DNA from: a virus | Reading direction: 5' to 3' (one strand) | DNA length: 55,638 nucleotides | Virus record (IMG/VR): IMGVR_UViG_3300028802_000018 | Location: 1 to 55,638 of that record | Shown here: positions 1-9,461 of the stretch, piece by piece | How the letters are laid out: every line of letters starts with the position of its first letter | Numbering within the stretch: position 1 is the stretch's first letter | Position numbers and translations under genes: made by a program | The notes under the pieces: model-generated | What the model was told of the DNA's origin: nothing | What the model saw: the letters and a program-made list of their open reading frames with translations, nothing else | Database searches by the model: none

Positions 1-1183
1 CAAAGTCAGCCGATGCCACACTCGCTGGAGAGAATAGGCTCCCCAGTAGGCCACCTGTAGCCCCACCACCAAGCGCTGTATTCGCCGCGCCTCCAAGCGT
101 ACCCAATCCATTGAAAAGCTGGTTGTTCAACGTGTTCTGTGCGGTAAACCGATTTGCCGCCGCTTGATTAGCAACCTGCCCAGCCCCGACGACATTGGCC
201 GGCGAAACCGCTGTTGGCGAACCCCCAAATGTCGGCAATGCCCCCGCCCACTCAAACCCCGACAATGGGTTGAGCGTCGTTAAATCCTGTGCCGCGCTAC
301 CGGTTATTCCGGTGCCCGTCCCAGCCAACGAGGCAAGCGCCGTAAGCGGGTCTTGCCACAATTGCTGCTCGGCCGCATTGCGGAAATTGCCAGCCGTGCC
401 GATCTCACTCGCGCCCTGCTGGCGAGCCGACAAATCCTCGGCGAAAAGCCGTGCCTGCTGCTCATTTCCCGCCGCTACAGCAGCGTCCTGTGCCTGCTTG
501 TAGGCTAGCGTCTCCTGCCGTCCTAGATCGCCCTGCGCCCTGCTATAAGCGTCTGAATCGATCCCGATGCCCTGGTCGGCAAGCTGTTGGCGCAAATCGC
601 TGCGCTTCTGCGCGAATTGCGGATCAAGAAACCCCGCCGATGTATCGTAAGCGGCATTTTGCGCTTGCTCGATCGATGGCCCGAAACCCGTTTGACTTGA
701 AGGCAGCGTACCTAGACCACTAAAATCCAGCCGGTTTTGTAGATCAGCCCGAGGTAATAACGCGGATGGGAGGATATTATTATATGCCGCATCAGTAATC
801 GCTGCGCCACCTAACGCAGGCCCCGCCGCGATATTTGCAACGTCATACCCCAGATCAGGTAAACGAGCCGCAAGCTCCGTCTGTTGCTGATAGACCGGTT
901 GCGTCGAAGGGTCTAATTCTTGATTGAGGCTCCATCGTCCATCTGGACCCTGCTCAAAGAATGACTTAGCGAGCGGAGATGTCGTGCGGACGTTGTTAAG
1001 CTCGGATTGCTTCTGTGCCGTCGCGATATTAGCCTGCGCCTGTGTAGAGGCTAATTGAAACGGATCAACCGCAGCCGGCGTTTGGGCACCCCCCTTACCA
1101 CCGCTTTTGAACCTGCGGCGAATGGGGGACGGCGAGAAATCCGCTCCCGCGTACCGTGTTCTCTTTGGCCCTAAGCCGCCCAT
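1..1183 (-). CDS. Tail or internal virion protein, C-terminus beyond the window
   Basis: An open frame of about 394 codons starts at ATG 1183 and is still open at base 1, so the C-terminus is missing. The start has AGGA just upstream and overlaps the end of the GNAT gene by 13 bases. The protein is rich in Gln, Ala and Asn, with no membrane segment or signal peptide. The middle part (QLADQGIGIDSDAY, followed by a long helical stretch) follows a pattern often seen in podovirus proteins encoded just after the tail-hub gene. I infer a tail or ejected internal virion protein. No enzymatic motif is visible. Confidence 0.7.
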   Translation of the reverse strand, partial: MGGLGPKRTRYAGADFSPSPIRRRFKSGGKGGAQTPAAVDPFQLASTQAQANIATAQKQSELNNVRTTSPLAKSFFEQGPDGRWSLNQELDPSTQPVYQQQTELAARLPDLGYDVANIAAGPALGGAAITDAAYNNILPSALLPRADLQNRLDFSGLGTLPSSQTGFGPSIEQAQNAAYDTSAGFLDPQFAQKRSDLRQQLADQGIGIDSDAYSRAQGDLGRQETLAYKQAQDAAVAAGNEQQARLFAEDLSARQQGASEIGTAGNFRNAAEQQLWQDPLTALASLAGTGTGITGSAAQDLTTLNPLSGFEWAGALPTFGGSPTAVSPANVVGAGQVANQAAANRFTAQNTLNNQLFNGLGTLGGAANTALGGGATGGLLGSLFSPASVASADF

Positions 1184-1602
1184 TGTTCCTGCCAACTCCT
1201 CGCCAGCCACCGGCAGTCTTCCCGGACCATGCCGTATAGCGCGGCATCTCCGGTCATAAACCCGTGGCGCAATAGGCCTTCTTCACGAAAGCCGAGGTGG
1301 CAGAGGAACGCCCTGACGGGCTGGTTCGTGGCCTCGGTAATGGCCGTCAAACGACGGCACCTCAATTGATCGAACACATAGCCGAATATCACGGCCAGTG
1401 TAGCACGATTGCACCACCGAGGGGAAGTGCTCGCAATCGTCGCTTCGATCCCCGGAGGACGGTAATTGTTGAACACCACCCCGGCGATCAATTCATCCCC
1501 GGACAGGATGCCAATCGTCACGCACTTGCCGAAATCGTCTACACCCACCCGCTGGCCTACCCACCGGGCGATCGCCTCATCATCCCCGATCAGGAGCCTC
1601 AT
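1171..1602 (-). CDS. GNAT-family N-acetyltransferase
   Basis: 143 residues, the usual size of a single GNAT domain, which moves an acetyl group from acetyl-CoA to an amine. The core strand and the C-terminal part (ATNQPVRAFLCHLGFREEG) match the late GNAT pattern in which an Asn-containing helix is followed by a 'GF.eeG' strand. The acetyl-CoA loop (R/Q-x-x-G-x-G) is poorly conserved, so activity is uncertain. It overlaps the tail-hub gene upstream by 4 bases and the tail gene downstream by 13. GNAT genes are common in phage tail operons, and the substrate is normally unknown. Confidence 0.75.
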   Translation of the reverse strand: MRLLIGDDEAIARWVGQRVGVDDFGKCVTIGILSGDELIAGVVFNNYRPPGIEATIASTSPRWCNRATLAVIFGYVFDQLRCRRLTAITEATNQPVRAFLCHLGFREEGLLRHGFMTGDAALYGMVREDCRWLARSWQEQWAA

Positions 1603-3197
1603 AGTGACCTTCCAGGCTCAAATATAACGTCCGTGCGCAGCCACGTCAGGCGCGATATCTCCTGCGCCGACAATGTTATTCCGACCTCCGTCCCCGTCCC
1701 CTCCGCAATCAGCCAATCGACATCGACCGTTATCTCAGATGACCAAGGCGAACCCCACGGCGAACCCCACGGCGTTGTGAACTCGGTATGGCTCACCACA
1801 TCGATCTCCGCTGCCGGCAGCCTGAAATCGTAAGCCAACTTGATACGATATTGGCCTCCTATGCTACCACCAAACTGGACAACAGGTCTGATTGCTGTGA
1901 GCCGCTTGCGCATCAACGTCGTCAGGGTTTGCCACGCCTGCTCGCCATTTACCGCAATAGATTGCGTCGTCGTCGTCGTCCAGGGGATGTCCCAAGACGA
2001 TCCCCATGACGGCCCCTCCTGCGTGATGTCCGATCCGCCGATGTCAGCCCGATACACCGTGCCTAGACTAGCCCCGAAATACAGCAATCCGTTGAAGCTT
2101 CCCCAACAATAGGCATTTTGATCGCGAAATCGTGCCCATGCCTTCGTTGACGTATTATAGACATGCTGATCAAACGTCGTAGCGCTTGTCGGAATGTTGA
2201 ATATCAGGCGGGTTCCGAGGGCATAGTAGAATGCCTGCCAACCCGTCAGACCCGACCCCACGATCCACGCCGCCGTCTGTGCTCCACTGATCTTAGACCG
2301 TGGTGGGGCCTCACCGAGCTTTAGCGCCGTAAGTATCTGCGAAATTTGCAAATGGTCAGTCTGAGTTGAAATGTAGATATCGCCGCCATAGCGCAAAACC
2401 GCTCTGAGCGCAATTGCAGGAGGCGTCGTGTACCGCCCAACAAGAGCCCAATTGGTGGGGTTACTCGGATCGGTTCCCTGATAGATCATTACCTCGCCGG
2501 TGTCGAAGAAGAAACATTTATAGTCGGATATGCCGGTTCCGCCGTCATACGTCAATAATTGGACAGCGAGCAATTTGCCGCCAGCCTCAGTGACCGTAGC
2601 AAGAGGAAACTTAGACAGCGTCCCAGTAATAGCGTTAACTGCCCCGAACCAGAAATTACTGTCCTGCCCTGTCCAGAAATATAGCCGGTTGTTGAAAACG
2701 CCTACACCATTCAATGTGCTCGGGGTCAACCCTGCTCCCGTGAACCCCGCATCAGCAAAACTTGAGCCATCGAATACCTGCGGTTCATTAGCTCCGTTAA
2801 CCCAAAATTGCTTATCGTTGAACACGATCGTCTGCCATGCATCAGGCCCAAACCCGCTTGCAACCGGAATGCTAATCTGGCCTGGGGAAGACACATCATA
2901 TATCGCACCCCCGCTGGCAGCCATAAGCTTGCGAGCCGCCCCGGTATAAAACTCGGCCAGCGTGCGAACAGGTTGCGTACCCATCCCTGTCGCGTGGGTG
3001 ATAGACCCACCACGAGAGACCACCCCGCCATAATCCGGGAATAGATTATCGAGTAGTACCGCGTCCTGCGGGTCCATCGCCTCGAATGGGTCGCGAGTGT
3101 TCCATCCCTTGATGGGGCTGATAACGGGGACAGGTTCAGGCGTGACGATCCGTTGCGGTCGCCGCTGTGCAGCCAGCATTTGCGCCCGCGATGGCAT
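1599..3197 (-). CDS. Tail hub or nozzle-like structural protein (P22 gp10-like position)
   Basis: 532 residues. The N-terminus has the pattern GWNTRDPFEAMDP followed by a 'LDN.FPdyGgV..RgG' stretch (about residues 30-65), which I recognise from a widespread podovirus family annotated as stabilisation or tail-hub proteins. The rest is a long series of short beta strands rich in aromatic residues, consistent with a beta-propeller. Near the C-terminus WGSP repeats (TPWGSPWGSPW, about residue 470). It lies between a Gly/Met/Pro-rich protein and the GNAT gene. Role as tail nozzle or head-completion protein is inferred from family and position. Confidence 0.65.
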   Translation of the reverse strand: MPSRAQMLAAQRRPQRIVTPEPVPVISPIKGWNTRDPFEAMDPQDAVLLDNLFPDYGGVVSRGGSITHATGMGTQPVRTLAEFYTGAARKLMAASGGAIYDVSSPGQISIPVASGFGPDAWQTIVFNDKQFWVNGANEPQVFDGSSFADAGFTGAGLTPSTLNGVGVFNNRLYFWTGQDSNFWFGAVNAITGTLSKFPLATVTEAGGKLLAVQLLTYDGGTGISDYKCFFFDTGEVMIYQGTDPSNPTNWALVGRYTTPPAIALRAVLRYGGDIYISTQTDHLQISQILTALKLGEAPPRSKISGAQTAAWIVGSGLTGWQAFYYALGTRLIFNIPTSATTFDQHVYNTSTKAWARFRDQNAYCWGSFNGLLYFGASLGTVYRADIGGSDITQEGPSWGSSWDIPWTTTTTQSIAVNGEQAWQTLTTLMRKRLTAIRPVVQFGGSIGGQYRIKLAYDFRLPAAEIDVVSHTEFTTPWGSPWGSPWSSEITVDVDWLIAEGTGTEVGITLSAQEISRLTWLRTDVIFEPGRSL

Positions 3198-3200
3198 ATT

Positions 3201-3545
3201 TTATCCTCCAGCCCCCGCAAGAAGCTTGGCAATTGACTGCCAAGGGATATTCGGAAGCGAATCGAGAGCCGATGGTGGCGGACCAGCAGAAAGGGGAGGC
3301 AACTGACCCATCCCTGTCATCCCTGCCATACCGCCTAACTGCCCCATGCTGGATGGCATTTGCGATGACTGCCCCGCCATTCCTGGCGGTAGCTGCCCCG
3401 GCACCATCGGCTGTTGTTCCATACCGCCGCCTTGCGGCAAATTCTGCGCCGACAGCATCCCCTCAATTAGTGGGGCGAGATTAGTGCCCTGCCCATAAGG
3501 GTCTTTTCCGGCACCAGCAAGGATCGATGCGAGCGTGTTTGGCAT
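3201..3545 (-). CDS. Small Gly/Met/Pro/Gln-rich structural-operon protein
   Basis: 114 residues from ATG 3545, chosen because GGATGGAG lies at the right distance upstream; an upstream ATG at 3575 would add 10 residues without a good ribosome-binding site. The middle is low-complexity (GMAGQ, GQLGGMAGMTGMG), flanked by short helical ends. It ends 3 bases before the tail-hub gene starts, so they are probably co-translated. No function is recognised. Similar flexible proteins in phage tails can act as linkers or chaperones, but that is a guess. Confidence 0.6.
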   Translation of the reverse strand: MPNTLASILAGAGKDPYGQGTNLAPLIEGMLSAQNLPQGGGMEQQPMVPGQLPPGMAGQSSQMPSSMGQLGGMAGMTGMGQLPPLSAGPPPSALDSLPNIPWQSIAKLLAGAGG

Positions 3546-3590
3546 CAAAAACTCCATCCATTCATTACCAACCACCTACCCATAACTAAA

Positions 3591-5816
3591 TTACGGCGAC
3601 TCAGAGTGCGACAAGTACACATTTGTTATAGTTACTGTGCCAGAAGTAACAACCTTTGCCGCCAACGCATACCACCACTCTTGCGTTGACGTAAATCCAG
3701 AATTTTTACAGTCTACCGCAAATGGTACTCTTATTGTAGCTGCCGCAGGGTTTTTTACTGATGGGAACCCGCCGCATTGAAATCGCGTTGACCCCGCTGA
3801 CGTTGCTATATCCCCATTTACCGGCGCAGTACCAATGCCAAAAAATCCTGTCAGCAACGCTGCCGACCCTGCCGTATCATTCTCCACACCACCAGTTACT
3901 GTTAGTGTCATATTACCACTGCGCCGAGGCGTAAATGTCTTAACTGCTATTATACGATAATCTACCGTATCTGTTATCGCCGCTGGATTGCTACTATCTA
4001 ATTTCCCAAATGCTGCTGGTGTACAAAAATTGCTGTTGCGATTAGCGTTGGTAGAAATTCCATTGGTTGTACAATACAGCGTTGAACCGGCCTCGACTGT
4101 CGCGGTTGCAAAAAATGCCTGCGTGTCCCAGGTGTCTATCGTGTTGCCAAAAGCCGGCGAGCCGCCCCCCACCGACAACACATTGCCTTCTGTCAACATG
4201 CTGTAAAAATTATTTCCGTGTGCCCTCATCGGCGAGGACGCCGCAACAAGACCCCCTAACCGAAGGCCCCACCCATTGCCGCCGTTATTGAAAAGCTGGG
4301 TCATATAGAAGTTGTTGATATACCCTTCGTTGAGGTCGATGCCGATCCCGTCTTGGTGGACAACAAACGTATTATAGAAATTATTGCCATTGGCATCATG
4401 CGCGCCGCTCGACAGTACGGCCTTGGGGAAATGCAACCCTACTGCATTCCGAGAAGCAGCATGGCTTAGCGAAACGGTTGTCTTGAAGTCATTGAAGAAG
4501 GTGTCCCATGAGCCAGGAGCAGACGAACTTTCTTCAAAGGAAAAACCAAAATCCTTGACCGTGTGGACCTGCATGTTAATCGTGCTCTGAGCAACCCCGC
4601 GAAACCGGCCGCCATAACTGGCTGCGCCGAGACCTAGCAGGTTGAATGGCCCCACCCGTGTCCCGTTAACCGGCACCACAGTGGCGTTCATGTCCACCAT
4701 CGTGCCGCCCACGGCACCCAGCCACATCAACGCACCCGGCGGCACACCTGCTCCTCCCGCTGTGCCGTTTCCTTCAAGCACCTGACCACTGGCGAGAACA
4801 ATCGACGCCGCGATACCGCAGATACCCTTCGGTAGACTCGCCTTGTTGCCCGTCGCAATCGCCGCGTTGATTGCCGTGGAGTTATCCGTGCCATACCCCC
4901 ACATCAGGCCGGTTCCCGACGCAGAAGCCGCAGAAGCAAGAACAGCGCTCGTTGGCGTCGTAACGCTCTGAATGGTCGTTACCAGATTGTCGCGTAACCA
5001 AGTTACGGTCAGCGTCGCGTCGCCCACCGTAACGGGATTAGCGGGGACAACCGAATACGATCCAAGACTCCCAGCCATGCCCGCAACCGCCGTAATCACC
5101 CCACCGGAGACGCTGCGAACGACAACCGAGCCGGCCGTGCCCGTACCGCCCGTGATAGGAATTTCCTCCCCCACCGTGTGTCCAGCGCCACCACCCACGA
5201 TTGTTGCAGTTCCAAAATACTGTGTGGACCCGACAGCGTTTACCGAGATCAATTTCCCAACATCGGCCGCCACGAAGGCGGCAGTAGCCGACGTAAAACC
5301 AGCGCTTCCACTTGTCATAGCCCCGTTTTCGCCCGACTTACCATCGCAAACCGCAGGCGTGTATAGCAGATTGTTGCGTGCCTCCGGCAGCGTAGCGTTA
5401 TTAGCAGTCGCTGACATCAGCGTTGCAGTAGTGCTCGGAAACGTAAACGTCGCAGGAAGGTCCGGAAAATTCAGGAACGTCGGCCCAGCCCCCGTAGTGG
5501 ACAGCGCCCCACCTGTAACGAGATTTCCGCCAAGCCTTATCGTTTTCCCCGTGTTATCAACCCCCGTCCCACCTTGCACTCCCGGCCAAATAACAGTAGC
5601 ATTGCTGCCGTTTGGGCGCATAAAGAAACTCTGTGGAGATAATTTCTTCGTTGACCCGCCCTGAACAATCGGCATTACATCTGAGGCACCAAGTGTAGTT
5701 GATGCCGGAGGTCGGGCATTAAGCCACACATCAAACTCCGTTACCGGAGTTTGCGCTATTGCTGCTGCACCAACTACTGTGCAAAAAAGAACAGCACCCC
5801 AAATTCCAAAACGCAT
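3591..5816 (-). CDS. Tailspike-like beta-helix protein with Sec signal peptide
   Basis: 741 residues from ATG 5816 (an upstream in-frame ATG at 5846 overlaps the preceding gene). Residues 1-21 form a clear Sec signal: a short basic start, a hydrophobic core (GIWGAVLFCTVVGAAA) and an AxA-like site before QTPVTEF. Residues about 22-75 are almost identical to the next gene upstream and resemble phage fibre anchor segments (DVMPIVQGGSTKKLSPQSF). A Gly-rich strand module (about 190-270, ending in YSVVPANPV) also occurs in the adaptor protein. Then follows a Gly/Asn-rich right-handed beta-helix of pectate-lyase type and a C-terminal strand-rich domain. Probably binds or degrades a surface polysaccharide; catalytic residues cannot be assigned. 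A+T-richer than its neighbours. Confidence 0.75.
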   Translation of the reverse strand: MRFGIWGAVLFCTVVGAAAIAQTPVTEFDVWLNARPPASTTLGASDVMPIVQGGSTKKLSPQSFFMRPNGSNATVIWPGVQGGTGVDNTGKTIRLGGNLVTGGALSTTGAGPTFLNFPDLPATFTFPSTTATLMSATANNATLPEARNNLLYTPAVCDGKSGENGAMTSGSAGFTSATAAFVAADVGKLISVNAVGSTQYFGTATIVGGGAGHTVGEEIPITGGTGTAGSVVVRSVSGGVITAVAGMAGSLGSYSVVPANPVTVGDATLTVTWLRDNLVTTIQSVTTPTSAVLASAASASGTGLMWGYGTDNSTAINAAIATGNKASLPKGICGIAASIVLASGQVLEGNGTAGGAGVPPGALMWLGAVGGTMVDMNATVVPVNGTRVGPFNLLGLGAASYGGRFRGVAQSTINMQVHTVKDFGFSFEESSSAPGSWDTFFNDFKTTVSLSHAASRNAVGLHFPKAVLSSGAHDANGNNFYNTFVVHQDGIGIDLNEGYINNFYMTQLFNNGGNGWGLRLGGLVAASSPMRAHGNNFYSMLTEGNVLSVGGGSPAFGNTIDTWDTQAFFATATVEAGSTLYCTTNGISTNANRNSNFCTPAAFGKLDSSNPAAITDTVDYRIIAVKTFTPRRSGNMTLTVTGGVENDTAGSAALLTGFFGIGTAPVNGDIATSAGSTRFQCGGFPSVKNPAAATIRVPFAVDCKNSGFTSTQEWWYALAAKVVTSGTVTITNVYLSHSESP

Positions 5817-5830
5817 TTTACTCGCTTTCT

Positions 5831-8005
5831 TTACAATCCGACCCACGCCGAACCGTTATAGAATACCGGGCATATCAGGGCACCACCAGCAGTCGGCGCA
5901 ACACCCTTAGCCGGGCATGCCGCAGTTTGATCCGTCACATGTGCTATAGCGCCTGCCACAGCACCCAATATCACCGTGGCCGGCAACGAGCCAATTGCAT
6001 ACGCCCCCGTGATAAGTGGACTGGCAATTTTTAGAGGAGCCGTGCTGTCGCTATGCAAGGCATAGCTAGTCGAGCTAGCAACCGCATTCCCAGAAATATA
6101 AACGCCTCGATTTGTCGTCCCCGCGCTGCTGCCCTGACCAACAACAACCTGGAATCCATTGTTTATCACCGTGCCCCCCGCACCAGCCGCAGCGGACGCT
6201 CCCCCCATACCAAAGCCCGTATTAGTCACTGTTCCGGTGGTGATGCCATGACCATTGGTCAGGGTGCCCGCCTGAAACCCGGTGTATGCCGGAACGGTCA
6301 CGGCAGACGAATTAGTCATCGCGGAAGTAAAACTCTGGATAGCGTCCAACGTGCCAGTAAAATTCGCTGACACGATTGGCTGCGATAGCAGCCCACGCAT
6401 CACTGTAACCGGCACCGCAGTGGTTCCTAAAGTTGGGTGCGCCGAAATTTCGTTAATTACCGACAGGCTAGCCCCTCCAGGAATATATGTAGTTTGACTA
6501 ATCCTGCCTTGTTGAGTTGCTGTCTCTGGAGATATTACCGTCGAAGTCCTATCGGCAACCACTCTTGTTGTCAAACTTTCCAGCAAGATCGGCAACGGAA
6601 ATCTGTTGTTCCGCAGTACGTTCTCGACTGGCGCGCTGTTAAGCTCGTAATAACTATAAAGCTGACTAGCGCCGCCCAAATCAACGTTATTCGCGAACGT
6701 GTTGTAACTTGGATTTATTCCAACACCCAAACTACTTTCTATTACAAACGCACCCTTGTTATTGTCTACTTGCGGAGTTCCTAGCGCCACATTCTCACTT
6801 TGGTTGTCAGCTATAAGGTTGTAGCTACCAAACACAAACGCGCAAACGCCGCCAAGATTATAACACTGGTTATTAACGAATTGGCTATACTCACCGTTTA
6901 GCTCGATGCCGCCAGCCGGGGTGCCGTTAACGTCGATGCTAAGGCCGCTGTCGTGCAATATGTTTCCGGCAATCAGGTGATACTTGCTGGTATCCTGTAT
7001 CTGGAAAATACCCGTGCCAAATTGCCAACCGGATATGTTGTTGTTAATAACATGAGTATATTTGCCGTTAACAACCATCTTTGAATTGACAAACGTGTTG
7101 CTCTTGATACGCACGTTCTCGAAATCGTTTGGCGGCGTTATGCCAGCCATTGTCAGCCCACTACTGACCAAAAGCGGACTCATTGAGGTTTGCTGGATGT
7201 AACTGTTCTGAACCGTCCAATTCTTCATAATGCAACCACCAGCAGCCTGAGCGACGACACCAATCGAATGGTCCCCGATGTTAATAAGTCCAACGTTGTC
7301 AATTACAAAATCAGACGCGCATCTATAGCGCAGCAAGAAGCTAAAATCTGTCGCAACACCAGTTGAAGACTGAATACCTAATGCGAAATCAATAGAAAGA
7401 TCACGCCAACCGCCACCATTCTTGCTGACAACATTAAATACCCCTACCGACGCTTCACCAACCGGCAACGTGCATGCTGACAGTTTCAACGTCGTCGTAG
7501 CGCGCCCACTGCCGTAGATCGTCGGCGCACTAGCGAACGTGTATGGACCGCAACCAAACACAAATATGCCCGGCCCAAACATAACATTCGGGGAATTGGT
7601 TAGTGCCGCAATTGCCGTGATGCATACCGTATTGTCTGTTGCCCCATCGCCCACGCAACCAAATTGCTCGGCCGAAACATACGACGATACGCCCAGAGCA
7701 GTCCGCCCCTGAGCCGATGTTAGCGCAGTCGGAACGGCTGAAGTTCCCGAAACATTACCCATAACCCGATTAGTTGAAATCGGCGTGGCATTGCTCCCAT
7801 CAGGTCGCATAAAGAAACTCTGCGGATAGAGTTTACGAGTCTCCCCACCCTGCACCACCGGCATTATATCCGTAGAACCAAGTGTCGTTGATGCCGGGGT
7901 ACGAGAATTGAGCCACACATTAAACTCCGTTACCGGAGTTTGCGCTATTGCCGTCACGCCAACAGTGCAAAAAAGAACAGCACCCCAAATTCCGAAGCGA
8001 CGCAT
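5831..8005 (-). CDS. Second tailspike-like beta-helix protein with Sec signal peptide
   Basis: 724 residues. ATG 8005 is chosen because it lies 1 base after the adaptor stop, with AGGTG upstream, and gives MRRFGIWGAVLF, a standard Sec signal cleaved near AIAQ-TPV. The first 75 residues are a paralogue of the neighbouring tailspike. Residues about 130-480 contain a DGATDNT segment and many 'N-N-x' turns typical of pectate-lyase-like beta-helices (for example FVNSKMVVNGKYTHVINN). The C-terminus (GGALICPVFYNGSAWVGL) is a strand-rich cap. The two spikes share an exported anchor but have different beta-helices, suggesting different glycan targets. Export of a tailspike is unexpected. Confidence 0.75.
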   Translation of the reverse strand: MRRFGIWGAVLFCTVGVTAIAQTPVTEFNVWLNSRTPASTTLGSTDIMPVVQGGETRKLYPQSFFMRPDGSNATPISTNRVMGNVSGTSAVPTALTSAQGRTALGVSSYVSAEQFGCVGDGATDNTVCITAIAALTNSPNVMFGPGIFVFGCGPYTFASAPTIYGSGRATTTLKLSACTLPVGEASVGVFNVVSKNGGGWRDLSIDFALGIQSSTGVATDFSFLLRYRCASDFVIDNVGLINIGDHSIGVVAQAAGGCIMKNWTVQNSYIQQTSMSPLLVSSGLTMAGITPPNDFENVRIKSNTFVNSKMVVNGKYTHVINNNISGWQFGTGIFQIQDTSKYHLIAGNILHDSGLSIDVNGTPAGGIELNGEYSQFVNNQCYNLGGVCAFVFGSYNLIADNQSENVALGTPQVDNNKGAFVIESSLGVGINPSYNTFANNVDLGGASQLYSYYELNSAPVENVLRNNRFPLPILLESLTTRVVADRTSTVISPETATQQGRISQTTYIPGGASLSVINEISAHPTLGTTAVPVTVMRGLLSQPIVSANFTGTLDAIQSFTSAMTNSSAVTVPAYTGFQAGTLTNGHGITTGTVTNTGFGMGGASAAAGAGGTVINNGFQVVVGQGSSAGTTNRGVYISGNAVASSTSYALHSDSTAPLKIASPLITGAYAIGSLPATVILGAVAGAIAHVTDQTAACPAKGVAPTAGGALICPVFYNGSAWVGL

Positions 8006-8006
8006 T

Positions 8007-9176
8007 TTATGCACCTGGGAAATTTCCTTCCTGAATGTTGGCGGGCGAAACAAGATAGCCACGAGGATATGTCGCCAACCACAGAGTAGCCGTGCCACCA
8101 TCTCGCGCTACAGCACGATCAACATCCCGGTCATAGTCATCTTTCTCTTCTGCATAGGCCATGCCCAGACGACCAAGCGTGCGCCAAAGCACTCCAAGCT
8201 CGATCAAATCCTCACTCAGAAGCGAAACATCGGTATCCGCGTGCCAATCATCCTGGGTTAACCATGCCCAATAGATCATGAACAATGCGCCAGACCCGTT
8301 ACCGCTGCTACCGCCAGCTTCATCTCCTAGAACTCCACCTTCCTCATCCCCCAGCACACCACCCTCTTCATCACCTAACACACCACCGAATCCTGTACCA
8401 CCACCACCCGCAGTTACTGCCGATACCGGATTTGCCGGGACAACAGAATAAACCCCTCCACTCCCCACAATTTCAGCCGCTAGGATACCTCCAGAAGCAT
8501 CAACAACCGTCACCTTGAGTTGCAGTTGCTCGGTAAATGAGCCACCCAAAACAGTGAGAAACTCCCCAACCGAATATCCGGAACCAGCACTCGATCCAAT
8601 ATCCCCAAATTTTGCCCTTTTGAGGGTTTGCGACCTGACCCAGTTCTTCGACACATACTCGAAAACAAAGGTCGAGGTTATGTCCGCAACAATGCTAGGG
8701 TCGATCTGAAATTTTACCTCGTCCCCAACATAATCCCCTGACGTGATGGACGACTGATAAGGAGTCTGGCTACCGAGCAAACTCTGATCCAGAATGAAAG
8801 GGTCGGGAGCGCCGGGAACACGCAAACGCCAACGCCGTTCGATAGAAGCTCGGCCGATAATGCTCGACTTGTACATCTGCCATTGCTGGGGCGACAGCGC
8901 CCCACGCATTTGCCAATATCGCGTGCGATCCCATAACGTGTCATTGATCATCGACCGGAAGTCAGCCGGCAACGTATAAACCGATGTCCCATCGGCCGTG
9001 AAAACATGCTCCTGCACCAGCGCGACCCAATTGGCTCGCTCCGCTATCTCTCTCCCGGTACGCCTAGCCTGTTCCAATAATCGCCGAGCCGATGGCTGGT
9101 TGTTACCGACGATCATCGACGGGCGATCAATACCAATGTTGTCGGCGACATGCTGGCATATTTCTAACAGGGACAC
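8007..9176 (-). CDS. Head-tail adaptor or tail-tubular-like protein with an inserted repeat domain
   Basis: 389 residues from GTG 9176, with AAGAAGGA upstream. The N-terminus (SLLEICQHVADNIGI, then LLEQARRTGREIAERANW, then LPADFRSMINDTLWDRTRYW) belongs to a common podovirus adaptor or tail-tubular family. About residues 195-300 are an insertion: a Gly-rich strand module ending in YSVVPANPV, then three copies of GGVLGDEE or GGVLGDEA. The adaptor fold resumes at FMIYWAWLTQDDWH. The same strand module occurs in the tailspike at 3591-5816. Position between coat and hub genes fits a connector. The insertion probably makes a surface loop. Confidence 0.7.
   Translation of the reverse strand: MSLLEICQHVADNIGIDRPSMIVGNNQPSARRLLEQARRTGREIAERANWVALVQEHVFTADGTSVYTLPADFRSMINDTLWDRTRYWQMRGALSPQQWQMYKSSIIGRASIERRWRLRVPGAPDPFILDQSLLGSQTPYQSSITSGDYVGDEVKFQIDPSIVADITSTFVFEYVSKNWVRSQTLKRAKFGDIGSSAGSGYSVGEFLTVLGGSFTEQLQLKVTVVDASGGILAAEIVGSGGVYSVVPANPVSAVTAGGGGTGFGGVLGDEEGGVLGDEEGGVLGDEAGGSSGNGSGALFMIYWAWLTQDDWHADTDVSLLSEDLIELGVLWRTLGRLGMAYAEEKDDYDRDVDRAVARDGGTATLWLATYPRGYLVSPANIQEGNFPGA
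8320..8391. repeat. 24-base tandem repeat, three copies, inside the adaptor gene
   Basis: Three consecutive 24-base units encode GGVLGDEE, GGVLGDEE and GGVLGDEA on the minus strand. The units differ mainly at third codon positions, so they have diverged under coding constraint. They sit in the linker that follows the inserted strand module. Length variation here would not break the frame. Confidence 0.85.
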
Positions 9177-9180
9177 CGCT

Positions 9181-9438
9181 TTAGTCCTTCTTAGATGCGC
9201 CCGATGATCGTCCACCCGCAACAGATGCCGCTCCCCTCACCGTTGCTTCCGGTTCGGCTGCCTTCGCGGCCTCCTTGAACAGAGTGTATTCTGCTATATA
9301 GAGGGCGCGATCCTCGTCGGTCGCCTCGCGAACGCTCAGAGTGCCATCCGGGTGGGTCAACTCAACCAATTCGCGATCAACCTCTGTCCCATCATCGCGA
9401 ACAATCACCTCGGTGAAAAACCGTGCAGGGAGAGCCAT
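9181..9438 (-). CDS. Small conserved-looking protein of the head operon
   Basis: 85 residues, acidic in the middle and ending in a flexible Ala/Gly/Ser/Lys tail. The first 30 residues (FFTEVIVRDDGTEVDRELVE) look like a beta hairpin. A basic end (SSGASKKD) precedes the stop, which lies 4 bases before the adaptor GTG. GGAGAAATTTCA precedes the start. No family is recognised. Genes of this size between scaffold-like and adaptor genes are common in podovirus head operons. Confidence 0.6.
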   Translation of the reverse strand: MALPARFFTEVIVRDDGTEVDRELVELTHPDGTLSVREATDEDRALYIAEYTLFKEAAKAAEPEATVRGAASVAGGRSSGASKKD

Positions 9439-9461
9439 TGAAATTTCTCCTGATGATAGGG

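Noticed and set aside
4972-5664. 230-codon plus-strand frame over the tailspike gene
   Set aside because: It mirrors the strand-rich tailspike frame, has Pro/Val-rich low-complexity content and no ribosome-binding site; the opposite strand has a signal peptide and beta-helix.
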